A stretch of 64,000 bases of DNA from the NCBI GenBank assembly GCA_030278955.1, contig JAOANR010000002.1:13724238-13788237 (forward strand). Direction: 5' to 3'. Below are positions 37,538 to 49,586 of this stretch, one piece after another (the first letter of the stretch is position 1; the number at the start of each line of letters is the position of its first letter). The position numbers and the translations under genes were made by a program. The notes beneath the pieces were generated by a model. It was not told the DNA's origin. It searched no databases and saw nothing but the letters and a program-made list of their open reading frames with translations. The DNA comes from Hygrophila difformis (taxonomy: Eukaryota > Streptophyta > Magnoliopsida > Lamiales > Acanthaceae).

Positions 37538-39600
37538 AGGGGAAAGATGCTGAAGATGGACGGAATCTGTAAAGATTCACTTTTGACTGGACTCACTGGA
37601 ACCATATTTTGGTAACTTTCTGACTGATCTCTGACGCTAACCTATCCAAGTGTACAGCTTTGTCTGTATTGATGTTTGGCTGTAATTAAGGTCGTGTACT
37701 GTATAACGAACCTTAGAATTGTCTGCTATGATGGGTGTACGACGTATTTTGGGCAGTCGTACATTTACTGCTTTCCACAAGAGAATTTCGTCTTGAGTTC
37801 TCCATTATTCGAAAAAGATGTGTGGCAGTCCAAGATGAATAAGTGACTGTCACGCCAAAAACAAGCTGTGACATGCTTGCATGTTCACAGTGTCTTTTTA
37901 CTGCTTTCAATTAAACAAACCGGCATAAAACAAGCATAAATCTGTCACCTAAATTCACATGTTGAATTTAGGCTGATGATGAAATTTTCAGACTATTACA
38001 TTGGGATAAAACAATTAAAAATATGCATGACATAAATTCTCAAAGTTTTGAGCTATAAAAATCCAATGATATGATCACTTGAAAGACTAACAAACTTTCA
38101 TGTTGAGAATTTGATTGAATAAGTTGTAAGAATTTTTCAAAGGTTAAGTTTGAGAATAAATGTATGACATGATCAAACCGTCCCTTGTGAGATCTGAGCC
38201 GAGTCATTTTTACTCAATACTTCTTTGATTGTGTGAATCAATTCGATTAAAGGGCACTAGAACTTGCAATTGGGACCGATTCAAGACCATGCCATATTCC
38301 CGAAATCGAGCATATGATCGAGGCACTTAGAAAAACCCAAAATTTTGGCTTTCGTTTGAATTCCAAACCCAAAAACATTTTCCCTTTAGGATCAACCAAT
38401 CTGAGCCTTTAAACCTAATTTTTCTTTGAAACCACTATATTATTCCTAGCCTTATAAAAAGACCAAGAAAATCAAACCCAAGTGTACATGAGCCATCCCA
38501 TCAAGGCATTGTAATCTTTGATCATCAAATATGTATTAATCGGTGTGCTATAAACCGATTCAAAAAAAAAAAAAAAAGAGAAAAAGTTGAGATCCACTCA
38601 ACCAGAATAAATTGCAAATGACAAAGTAAATTAGACAAAGTCTAATGTCATGCAAAAGAAAAACAGAAAAACAGAAAGATAGAAATAATGATGATCATAG
38701 ATTCTGCAACATGCCAAGTTATGGTGGAATGGTGTCATGTCACTTTTTAGCCCAATAATTCCCTTTCCTACCAAATGTTACAACCGTATGCCCCGTTACA
38801 ACCTTGAATAAGACCTCGGGAACTCGATTTGAGGAAATGAGCCGGTGGCGAGTTGGTCCAGTTGCAAGCTTATGGGAGAATTTATTTGAATTTGATTATG
38901 AGCGTATTGTTTAAAAGCCAATCTTGAGAGTGAGTGAACTTTCCGATTCTACTATATGTGAGGCTCTGCTTTGATTGATTAATGATTCATGTCATGCCTA
39001 AATTCAAGAATTAAGCCAATGTGATTTTCTAAACACATATTCAAGAAGAATTAACAATAATGATTGATTTGTATGTTCACTCAAGTGAGAAGTATCATTC
39101 CATTAAACACTGCAACCAAGAGAGTTTAATACTTGTAATTTTGATTGTCTTATCCCAATATATAAAATGAATGAAATTTCTGAGGCCACGCAAATGGATT
39201 GAATATGCAGAGTCCAAGCTCCTAGGAGCACTGACTCTGACTGCTCGGGGACGATCAGTATTAAATGTGAGGATGTTGATAATGGCCAAAATTGTCCATT
39301 ATTTCCAATCCATTTCCGTGTCTGAGACGGACATTTTGATCGTGTTTCCATCTTATTTCAATAAGAAAGCAGTTGAATTTGACAGATTAATGCGAGTTTG
39401 TAAAAACATCGAGCCGGTAACAAAAAGACACAAAATATGCAATTTTAAATTGTATTTGTGTTAGAAAAATCCAAAAACATGAAAAAAGGAAAAAGAAAAG
39501 AAAAAGGAATGAAAAGATGGGCAAAAGAATAAAAGAGCCCACAAAAATCCAAAAAGATGGGAAAAAGATTTAAAATCCCACAACTGAAATTTGGTTAAGT
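37538..39600. other. Post-F-box non-coding DNA of the retrotransposon
   Basis: AT-rich, with no credible open frame. It includes an A run at about 38561-38577 and the repeated motif aaatgtgaggatgttgata at 39261-39281. The first 200-300 bp may be the 3' UTR of the F-box gene. Confidence 0.5.
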
Positions 39601-39605
39601 GTTGA

Positions 39606-40020
39606 AGCACAATTCGAATTGTAGGCAATTCGAATTAATTCGAATTGCACAACAATTCGAATTGCTAAAGAGAGCAAAGAAATGGTTAAGTGTTGGAAGG
39701 AATGCAGAAGTCTAATTCGAATTGTTCAAGTTCGAATTAATTCGAATTAGGGAATGAAGAGAGAAGAAACCCAAAGGCAAGAAGAAGATGCAATTCGAAT
39801 TGTCCAAGTTCGAATTAATTCGAATTGGCACAAACAATTCGAATTGCCAACAAGTGCAAGGAAGCCAAGCAGAAACCCTCATCCAATTCGAGAAAATACC
39901 AATTCGAATTATCCCAACAATTCGAATTGATAACTGAAGGCCAAAATCCCAGCTCAAGGAAGAGATCTCACAATTCGAATTAATTCGAATTGGTTGAGAT
40001 AATTCGAACTTCACTCAACA
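39606..40020. repeat. Palindromic module cluster 2
   Basis: Four modules near 39625, 39735, 39812 and 39975, each centred on AATTCGAATTAATTCGAATT or a one-base-shorter form. Single AATTCGAATT units flank the centres at 4-10 bp. The architecture is the same as at 34685-35230. Confidence 0.9.
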
Positions 40021-40079
40021 ATTCATCCAAATGAAGCTGTGGAGCATGGACACAACACTGGTGGGCCTAGGGTTTTGAA

Positions 40080-40140
40080 GATTGTCTATAAAAGCAGACC
40101 TTCCACAACAGAATAAGGAGATCAAGAATTTTAGCCAAAA
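40080..40140 (+). promoter_or_regulatory. TATA-like box after module cluster 2
   Basis: A gtctataaaagcag box (about 40085) about 65 bp downstream of cluster 2, followed by a purine-rich leader. No long open frame follows. It could drive a non-coding transcript or be a decayed promoter copy. Confidence 0.4.
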
Positions 40141-40960
40141 AGCAGCTTGGGACAAAAAGAACAGCAGGAGGTTCCACACCCCTTAAGGGTTAGGTAGGTA
40201 GTTTAGTTTAGTTTAGTTCAGTTTATTTTTCTTGCAAGTAGTGTAACCTTTACATGCTTTAATCTTAGTTTAGTGTAGAAGCAGTTTGTGTAACCCTTAG
40301 AGTAGCCATTTTCCATATTTTTACATGCTTTCTAGTTAGAATAAACCCTACCTTCAAGCTAATGATGGTTTTGGGTTCTTTATTTTGCTTTCAAAGTGTC
40401 AATACAAGGAAAATTTCCAGAAATGGTTTTATTCATTTGTTTTGGCACTCTTTAATGCTTTCCCTAGAAATAAATGCTTAGTATGTTTGTTTGTTTCAAC
40501 TAGGTTACATTTATTATGTCCTAGTTGACATTCAAACTTAATAAATGCATGTTTGGTGGGTTTTTGGCTTGATTTAGTGCCTTAGAGCTTCAAATAAGTG
40601 TTCTTAGGTTTTAGATGTTTTTAAGGTTTGTTTTAATTTATATTTAAGTTTTATTCTTCCTGCCTTAATCTTATTTCATGCTACCTTAGATAACTTGAGT
40701 GTTCTTAGTTTACTCATGTAGTTCTTAGATAACTGGATGTTTTAGGGTCTTTGATCTTTGATCCTTTGTTTGTAGAAATAGGGTTTGAATCTGGCCAATA
40801 CCCACTAGACATGTATTTGTTTATTCTTGAAAATCTCACTAGGGTGGCTGTGAAATGACATTGATGTGAGATGAGGGATTTAGTAAATCTAAACCCATCA
40901 TTACAGTACAGTGTTCACCTAACCCATACTTGTGAGAACAAAAATTGTTTTGTCTGAAAA
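40141..40960. other. Transcript-like non-coding region
   Basis: T-rich DNA with repeated 'gtttagtttag' near 40200. No open frame or repeat family recognised. Confidence 0.4.
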
Positions 40961-40969
40961 TATGTGATT

Positions 40970-41430
40970 CGAATTGAGGCAATTCGAATTAATTCGAATT
41001 GCCTAAGAAATTCGAATTGCATAGCCAAATTATTCTCTTCATGTGGTTTCCAACCAATTCGAATTATTCAATTCGAATTAATTCGAATTGCTCAACAATT
41101 CGAATTGGTTTGACAAACCACATTGTATCCATTGCATACTGCCCATTCATGCCTTAGTTTATTTTTCCATCTCTTACCAATTCGAATTGTCCAATTCGAA
41201 TTAATTCGAATTGCTGGACAATTCGAATTCACCTTCCCCTTGAGGTAAATGCCTTAGTCAATTTGAGCAAGAAAAGGACTTCGCCAATTCGAGTTGTCCA
41301 ATTTGAATTAATTCGAATTGGTCAATAATTCGAATTAGATGATGCTCCAATTTCTAGCAATGATCAATTGGGTAAAGTAATACTTCATCCTTCATGCATT
41401 CTCAATTCGAATTACCCCAATAATTCGAAT
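40970..41430. repeat. Palindromic module cluster 3
   Basis: Four full modules near 40980, 41068, 41196 and 41309, and a partial one near 41404. The clearest are at 41055-41110 and 41176-41230: half unit, 4-bp gap, double palindrome, about 7-bp gap, half unit. Confidence 0.9.
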
Positions 41431-42385
41431 TGAACTATCCCTTCTATTTTGAAAACTCCAAAAATATTTTTCTTTCATGATTTGTGTAAGTTGCATGGGT
41501 GTATTGGGCCTCGGCCCAGTTCATCTGATTTCTATCCATTACACATTTCAACCTACTAGTGTCTACTTATTGTGTGCTTAACAACCACACAATACCAAAA
41601 ACATTTTCTTACTTTCATGTTTTCTTTTTCATTGTGTGAATGAACGGATAATGAGAAACGCACAGATTAATGTTGGTGAAAGGTCCCTTCACAGGGATAT
41701 CGACTAACCCGTCTTCTGAGTGTCAATTATTATCTGTTATTTTGCATGATCTGGTTAGTGGTTGGTGGAAGCTTCGGCGAGCGTTCTCTTCACTAAGAGT
41801 TTCGATTAGTCACTCAGCCAATTCCTAACCAGATACAGTTTTACTTTCCTTTTTCTTAATTTCTCAACCTGAATTCAAGTTGCAATAGTATTAATTGATG
41901 ACGACCAACATCAGTTGAGAAATATTACAGCAAGAAACATGTGGGTTATTCTTCCACTCATAGACAAAAGAAAACTAAATGGCGGCAGTCACCGTTGTTT
42001 GGAGTTCTTTTTGTCTAAAAATCAATCATCTGGGAAAATTGGGAACCGGACAGCAGATGTTTGCAGCCCGGAAAACCCCAACTATCTCTGGCACTCTTTT
42101 TAGCCAATTTCTTCTCATCTCAGGCTAATCCATCTTTGTGTATCGCATTCTGTCTAACCTCACCATATATTTTGGGGTATTTTATTTTCCTTTTCATATA
42201 CTTGTATGCATGATACTATTATGTAGATGTTTTGGTCTTACTATTATTTTGGGGATCCTTCTCCTTGGACACAGAAGTCTTGATATAAATCTGATGTTGC
42301 ATAATAAACTTCCAACAAAAATTCCTTTGTAAAATCCGGATCTGAGTAAGGGATAAATTCAACAGTTATGACTAATTCACATTCT
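41431..42385. other. Pre-LTR non-coding region of the retrotransposon
   Basis: No coding frame supported. A 62-aa open frame at 41915-42103 is unrecognised and probably chance. Confidence 0.45.
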
Positions 42386-42394
42386 ACTGGGGGT
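42386..42394 (+). promoter_or_regulatory. Probable polypurine tract
   Basis: ACTGGGGGT immediately before TGATTTTGAG, the likely first bases of the 3' LTR. Plus-strand priming sites of this kind precede 3' LTRs. The exact LTR edge is inferred because the matching part of the 5' LTR is in the gap. Confidence 0.6.
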
Positions 42395-44166
42395 TGATTT
42401 TGAGAGCTTAGAAGCAGAGTCAGCGATTAGGTCTCACCTAGACTGAAAGGATCTGTGTTTTAATTGAGAGTTTAGTACCTGTCTAGGGAATGATTTTCAA
42501 ATATCAGTTTGCTTCTCAAAATTGCTGTGTGTTGGAAATCTGATATTAGATATCGCATTAAGTCAATATCCACTTGGGTGTAGATGAGATGTGATAAATA
42601 ATACTAGAGGAACAACATATAGGCCTTGGTGAATTTTAAGATAAGGTCGAGTATTCCTTCGACTACTATCTTCTTCTGCCAAAGTCTAGAATTGAGTCTT
42701 GAATGAGTACATCCGGAACAGGTTCATTTATGGATCTGTTTCATTTAGTTTGTATCTCATAACTGACCAGGAGTTGTAAGCCCTGTGGCTTATCGATGTC
42801 TGGGAGGTTCTTGATCTGCATCTGGTCACCAAGACCAGGGGCTCTTTTATACTAACGGAAAGAGACGTTTTTAACGATTCCGAGTGATAGATTTAAATGC
42901 TTTCTTTACAGCTTTCTTTACTGCTTTCCTTTAAATGCTTTCATAGAGGTCACTCGGAAGAATTAAGGGCTGTCCATCTGTTAAAAGGTTTGAGAGTTAT
43001 GGAATGGTTTGGGGCTTGATTTGAAACTTTGGGTGTGACATGGGGGAATGATAGGAGTACTTGGCATGTCAACTAATGATATGTTAGGTGTTGCTTGTCC
43101 ACCACAGATATGTAATGTAACTTCACAAGGCCTGTGGAGGGAGTTATAAGTCTGTGGTATCTTAGAAATTGTTGTCTTAAGAGCATGTAAATTCTCACCA
43201 TAAGTACCTGTCTGTAAAAGGGAACATGGTGTAGAGAGCATGAGAATTAGCTAACTAGAGGATTATCCCAAGCTAAGATCTGTGTATTAAAAATGGAAGT
43301 TTAATTGTGTTTCATCTGAACCTTGTCCAATCTTTATTATTTCCTCCCTGTCCCTTCTGTCATATTTAAACCTGCTTTCTAGATAGAGTAGCATAATTTT
43401 ATATTGCTTTCGTAGTATAGATTTAATTGCTTTCTTCGATCTAGTTTACCATGCTTTGTAGAATAATTTTTACTGCTTTCATGATCTGGATATAATTTAT
43501 GTCAAGTAGTTGTTAGAAACCCTTGCAAAACTTGAAACGAGTAACCGAGTGGAAAATCTTAGTAAACGACGTGGGCCCTGCTTCCATCGCACATCCTCCA
43601 GTGAACGATCCGGTACTTACTATAAATTACTGCAATTTTTGACTCCGTGCGCTTTCGGGATGCACAGTTTCTTGACACGAGTAAATAAAAACAACATTTT
43701 GGGAAAATACTCATACAGTGGGAAGATGTTCAAGAATTTCATGGCAGGTATCTTCTTGACATGAAATTAAGAGAAGCATCATGGTGCAGATATCAGGGAC
43801 TTTCAGGGTGACAGACTGAAGGTTCATCCCTGTTGCACCGTGATATTTGTCAAAAGTTTCATGACTGGAAGGACCATAGCGCCATTTGAACCCCACGGGA
43901 GTAATAAAAAGGGAAATCTTAATATATTCTTAAACCCCTTCCCTCAATCATAACTCTTTTCATTTAATAAATCCGAACTTGGAAATTGTATTTAGACGGT
44001 TCTTCAACCCCCAGTGGCAAAATGAAACTAGAGCAAAAGTTTCATGGTGCCGTTGACGGGGACTCTCGAGACACCATTTGAAATCACAGTTTCCTCCTTA
44101 AGCAATAAACCGTAAAAGGAATTTTCAGAAAATTACTCGTGTTGGCGAAGCTCGTCAAAAGTTTCA
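42395..44166 (+). repeat. 3' LTR of the Athila-like element (about 1.77 kb)
   Basis: The right edge is certain: identity with the 5' copy stops at ...gtttca (44166), where the 5' copy runs into the PBS and this copy into flanking DNA (acagctgag). The left edge, TG after a G5 tract, is inferred. It contains a decayed PBS-like site at 44045-44061 (TGGTGCCGTTGACGGGG). Confidence 0.88.
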
Positions 44167-44485
44167 ACAGCTGAGAAAGAAAACAGAGAAGAAGTAGTGC
44201 AGAATAAAATGGGAGGAAGTGTATTTAAGAAGGAGAAATGAAACGTAAACCACGTTCGCAGAGAGGAAACGGCGATGCAATGATGGCGGTTTCGGGCGAC
44301 GTGAGCTGCAGGGAGTGAAGAGACGGTTACTGTAGTCACAGAGGTATGATGACACTGCGCAGACGTCGAATCAGAATCCTTGCGAATCATACTTTGTCTC
44401 TATCCGTTTCTCCTTATGAATTGCTTGGGCCTGGAAATGTTAGAATACACAGAAAAACAACAAACGGCCCAAAGCATAACAAGAT
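44167..44485. other. Spacer between Athila 3' LTR and copia pol end
   Basis: This region should contain the copia polypurine tract and the start of its 3' LTR, but no match to 49587-50240 is visible. A short minus-strand open frame (44390-44133) runs into the Athila LTR and is not recognised. Confidence 0.4.
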
Positions 44486-47400
44486 TTAATTTTTATGAAA
44501 ACTTAGGCCCAGAATTGTTCTAAGCCTATCAAACTTATCTCCCTCCATGGCTTTTGTAAGGATGTCAGCACGCTGCTCTGACGACCCTACATGTTGAATA
44601 TCACAAATGTTATCTTCAACCAAATCCCTAATGAAATGATACCTGATATCAATATGTTTGCTCCTATTGTGAAGAACTGGATTTTTAGAAATGTTTATGG
44701 CACTTGTATTGTCACAGAGCACCACAAATTTCTCTTGATGCACTCCATAATCTGCCAAAGTTTGCTTCATCCACATGAGTTGAGAACAGCAACATGTAGC
44801 TGCTATATATTCTGCTTCAGCTGTAGATAGAGCAACTATGTTCTGTTTCCTTGAGTACCAACTAACCAAATTGTTACCAAGATAGAAACAGCCTCCTGTT
44901 GTCGAACGCCTGTCATCACTACTTCCAGCCCAGTCTGAATCTGTATATCCTATAAGATCCAATGATGATCTTTTAGAATACCAAATCCCAAGTCCAATGG
45001 TTCCCTTGATATATCTCATAATCCTCTTAGCTGCTTTAAGATGTGTCTCCTTGGGTTGAGCTTGAAATCTGGCACATACTCCAGTGCTGTATGAGATATC
45101 TGGTCTGGTTGCTGTTAGGTAGAGAAGACTACCAATCATGCTCCTGTAAAGTTTTTGATCAACATCACAACTAGAATCTGCTTTAGAAAGCTTCTCATGA
45201 ATACCCTGTGGTGTTCTTGCTACTTTGCTCTCTTCTAAGTTGAACTTCTTTAGCATATTGGTTGCATACTTCTCCTGAGATAAGAAGATTCCATCTTTTT
45301 CTTGTTTAATCTGTAATCCAAGGAAGTAATGCAATTCTCCAAGCATGCTCATCTCAAATTCAGTCTTCATATCATGTATAAATCCATCTCTAAGTTCTTC
45401 TGAAGTAGATCCAAAAATGATATCATCAACATAGACTTGAACTACAATGATATGCTTATCTGTGTGTTTGATGAAAAGTGTCTTATCCACATTTCCTCTG
45501 GTATATCCGTGGTTAACCAGAAATTTTGACAGCCTTTCATACCAGGCACGAGGTGCCTGTTTAAGACCATATAGGGCTCCTTTCACTCTGTAAACATAGT
45601 CTGGATGTTTGTGATCTTCAAATCCAGCTGGTTGAGCTACATAAATTTCCTCCTTGATTTTCCCGTTCAGAAAAGCAGTCATTATATCCATTTGGTATAA
45701 CTTGAAATCTAGATAACAAGCAACAGATAGCAAAATCCTTACAGCTTCCATTCTGGCCACTGGTGCATAAGTTTCTCCATAGTCTAAACCTTCAATTTGT
45801 GTGTAGCCTTGTGCTACCAATCTAGCTTTATTTCTGACTATGTTTCCATGCTCATCTTTCTTGTTTCTGAAAATCCACTTGGTACCAATGATGTTGATGT
45901 TGTCTGGCGGTGGTACTAACTCCCATACAGAGTTTCTTTCAAACTGTAGTAACTCATCCTGCATGGCAGCTATCCAATACTCATCTTTGAAAGCTTCAGA
46001 CGCATTCTTTGGTTCCATCTTGGATATAAAGCAGTTCATTCCAGCGAGTTGCTTGTAATCAACCTTCTTGTTTCTGGTTTGCCTAGGTGCATCCAATTCT
46101 CCAATGATATCAATGTTAGAATGATGCTTCAAAGTTCTTGGTCCTTTTCTCTTATCTACAACAGCAGTGTCAAGCGGTTGTTGCTCTTCCTCAGTATCAA
46201 CCAAAGATTCTGATTCAGCTCCAGTTATCACATCAGCTTCAAATGATGGCTCATGTGTTTCCTCAGATGGTGGATCAAATACAGGAAAATAATGCAGACC
46301 ATCTTCATATTCAGATAATCCTTTAGCTAGAGAATCTTCAAATAGAACATTCACAGATTCTATAACTTTCTTACTATCAGTCAGATAAACTCTGTAAGCT
46401 CTGGAGTTGTTAGCATAACCCAAAAACAACCCTTTTTCTGATCTGGCATCAAACTTCTTAAGCTGTTCCCTGTCTCTGTAAACATGACAAGGACAACCAA
46501 ATGTATGAAAATATCTAACATTAGGAAGTTTATCATACCATATTTGATAAGGAGTGAAATTTGTCTTCGGCCTCAAAAGAACTCTTTGAAATATGACATG
46601 CTGTGTTGACAGCTTCTGCCCAAAAAGTCTTTGATAGTGTACTCCCATGAAGCATAGACCTTGCCATCTCCTGTAAGGTTCTATTCTTCCTTTCTACAAT
46701 TCCATTTTGTTGAGGAGTCTTTGGGGCAGAGAACTCTTGAGAAATTCCATGTTGCTTACAGAAATCAGTGAACTGTTGATTGTCAAATTCTCTCCCATGA
46801 TCAGTTCTAATCCTTTTGATTTTTCCTTGTTTTTGATTCATGATCTTCAGGCTTGTGGACTCAAAATACTCAAAGGCTTCATCTTTTGATCTGAGAAAAC
46901 AAACAAAGGTAAATCTAGAAAAATCATTAACTATCACAAGTACATACCTTTTGCCATTAAGGCTTTCAACTTCCATTGGACCCATCAAGTCCATGTGAAT
47001 GAGTTCAAGGCAGTGATTTGTGGTAATTTCATCGACTCGTTTGTGTTGAGCTTTGGTTTGTTTTCCTTTAGAACAGCCTTCACAGACAATTTGAGAGTTG
47101 TTCTGTAGTTTTGGCAACCCTTTGACAGCTCCAGAAATGCTCAATTTGTAGAGAGTTTGATAATTCAAATGTGCCATTCTCTTGTGCCATAGGCTTGTAA
47201 GATCTTCTTTCAAAATCAAAGCCCTGTCTACTGTTTCCTTTAGGACATAACAATTGTTAGTCGACCTTTTTCCTGACATGATACACTTGTAATCTTTAAA
47301 GACATAGCAAGTGTTCATATCAAATAGCACTAAGGAATTTTCATCACATAATTGACTTATGGAAATCAAATTGGTAGTTAAACCATCAACAAAGTAAACC

Positions 47401-49535
47401 TTAGAGAGATTTGAAAGAACTCCCTTTTCAATTTTACCATAACCAGTGATTTTGCTTTTGGCACCATCTCCATACATCACCTCTCCACAATCTTGTTCTG
47501 TGAAGTTTTGTAGTATATTTTTGGTTCCAGTCATATGCCTAGAGCATCCAGAATCAAAATACCACAAGGTGTTCTTTTGATGTGCCTGCAAAGATACAAC
47601 AACAAGACCAAGTGACTGTTGATTAGAATGTTTAGGTATCCAGGCCTTACGAATCTGGATCTTCTTTTGTAGTTCTAACGTCGGCCAGACAACAGGTCTT
47701 CCATTTAAGAGATCTCGAACAATCCTTAAACAAGTGTCTGCTTGATGACCAGGTAGACCACAATATATACAATCCTTTGAGTCTTGAGGTGCAATATTGA
47801 CTTGAATTGGCACATTTCTATAAGCAGCAGCATTGCTTGACTGTTCACCAAGATATCCTCCACTAACAAAGTTTCTCTTGGTTGATTTGAATTTCTTTGC
47901 TTTGCCTTTCTTCTTGTATCCTATACCTGAAAGATCACCAGGTCTTTTGCACATAGAAAGAACTGAATCCAATTTATTTTTACCTTTTACCGTTTGAGAG
48001 AGTTCATTGCATTTAGCTTGAAGTTGTAGATTTTCTGTGGCCAAACATGTCTTTGCATCAGAAAGTTTGGAGCATTCATCTTGAAGTTCCTCAACTTTGA
48101 GCTTTGCTAGCTTTAATTCCTTTTGTAATTTGATCTTCTCAGTAGATAGATTATCATAAGAAATTCCGAGGTCAGTCAGTTGTGTTAACAGCTTCTTATT
48201 CTCGTTGAAGGCTGTATCATACTCGAACTTTAACTCTTCATATGCATCGGCCAGTTTAGAGTATATTTCACTGATATTACCTGCATTCATAGAATCATCT
48301 TCATCAGTAGAATAATCTATTGAATTTGTTATACCTGGTTGGGGACTACAATCTCGAATAGTCAATGCGATAACATCTTCAGAGTCACTCTGTTGTTCCT
48401 CTGTTGCTTCAACATCGAATTCGTCATCACTGAGTGTAGCTTGATAAGCTTTTCCTTCTTTCCTTCTGGCAGTAGGACATTCCTTTTTGAGATGTCCTTT
48501 TCCTCCACACTCATAACATATAATAGAAGAGAATTTATCAAATTTCTCAGGTTCCTTGAGTTTCTTGACATTACTGCCTTTTCCTTCGAACTTCTTAGAT
48601 CCTTTGGACTGTTGTTTGTCAGATGTTGAAACACCATGTGAATTAGATTTCTGAGGCTTGCCTTTCTGTAACTGTCTTGCTCTCTTTTCTTGAAGAAATT
48701 TGGCCATCCTTATGGTGATCAAGGATAACTCTTCATCTAAATCATCATCTGATTCCTCAACCTTTTCAGCCTTTAGAGCAATACTCTTCGATTTTCCTTT
48801 GCTCCTTGATTCCAGATGATTCATTTCATAATTTTGCAAATTACCAACCAATTCTTCCAAAGTCATGGTGTTGGTCTTCTCACTCTCTTCAAGAACTGAG
48901 ATCTTTCCAGAATACTTAGGAGAAACCGTACGTAGCATCTTGCGAACCAATTTTTGTTCATTAAAATGCATTCCAAGCTCTATGCATTGATTAACCACAT
49001 TTTGAAATCTTTCAAAATATGTTGAAATATTTTCATCATCCGTCATCTCCAACCTGTCATATAAGGATTCAACACGATGTAATCGGGTTAGTTTAACATC
49101 GGCAGAACCTTCAAACCTGACTTCAAGAAATCTCCACATCTCATAGGCATTTTTACAATTCTTGATCATTCTGTGCTGTGCCTCTTCCATAGCTCCGCTG
49201 ATCGCGTTCATAGCTGCGTAATTCCCTTGTTTTGCTGCTCTTTCTGCTACAGTTAATTCGGCCTTCCTGGCAAGTCGCGTAATCGGTGCAGCAGGTGGTA
49301 CAGCCGTTGTTGTGGTAGCAGTGGTAGAGGTAGTGTCCGTTGAAGCGGATGTGGTCGTCGTTGCAGTGACAACCGCAGGGATTTCAGTCCTTGTTGGTGG
49401 TTCCCATGCTTCTTCAACTGCATCCCAGACATCTTCTTCAAGAGCTCTGAGATAGCACTCCATTCTTGATTTCCAGTAGCTAAAATTGTTTCCATCGAAG
49501 ATTGGTGGACGAAGATGCGAAATTTCCCTACTCAT
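44486..49535 (-). pseudogene. gag-pol: Copia Gag-Pol polyprotein with one frameshift
   Basis: Two overlapping minus-strand frames, 49535-46533 (1000 aa) and 46648-44486 (720 aa), make one polyprotein broken by a single-base shift near 46585. In the first frame: Gag with zinc knuckle CYECGGKGHLKKEC (about residue 340); a coiled-coil region about 410-520; a second knuckle-like CIYCGLPGHQADTC; the protease WYFDSGCSRHMTG (about 655); the integrase zinc region (HKRMAHLNYQ, CEGCSKGK); and a core with HMDLMGPM and GIVERKNRTLQEMARSM. In the second frame: reverse transcriptase YAPVARMEAVRILL, YVDDIIFGST (about residue 405), then RNase H with TDSDWAGSSDDRRSTTGG. The order integrase before RT is diagnostic of Ty1/copia. 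The break is just after the integrase catalytic core and leaves everything else open, so the element died recently or the shift is a sequencing error. Confidence 0.9.
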
Positions 49536-49570
49536 CTTGAATCTTGAATCTCCAGTAAGCGTTTGAAGAT

Positions 49571-49584
49571 TGGCTCTGATACCA
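49571..49584 (-). promoter_or_regulatory. Copia primer-binding site (initiator tRNA-Met)
   Basis: Minus strand TGGTATCAGAGCCA, complementary to the 3' end of plant initiator tRNA-Met, three bases downstream of the LTR end. Confidence 0.9.
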
Positions 49585-49586
49585 AT

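Larger units (their letters stand above)
27070..44166 (+). mobile_element. Athila-like Ty3/gypsy LTR retrotransposon carrying an F-box gene
   Basis: Layout: partial 5' LTR to 28120, tRNA-Asp primer-binding site at 28121, Gag-Pol at 28267-34254, a long post-pol region with a captured F-box gene and palindromic module clusters, polypurine tract near 42386-42394, and 3' LTR at 42395-44166. Domain order protease-RT-RNaseH-integrase makes it Ty3/gypsy. The tRNA-Asp site, the [10 protein letters not shown] protease motif and the lack of a chromodomain point to Athila. By eye the LTRs differ at three places in about 1050 bp, so the insertion is recent. The target-site duplication cannot be checked because the left edge is in the gap. 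Confidence 0.9.

Noticed and set aside
34685..41430. CRISPR array
   Set aside because: This is plant DNA. The repeats are internally palindromic with spacers of irregular length and no cas genes.
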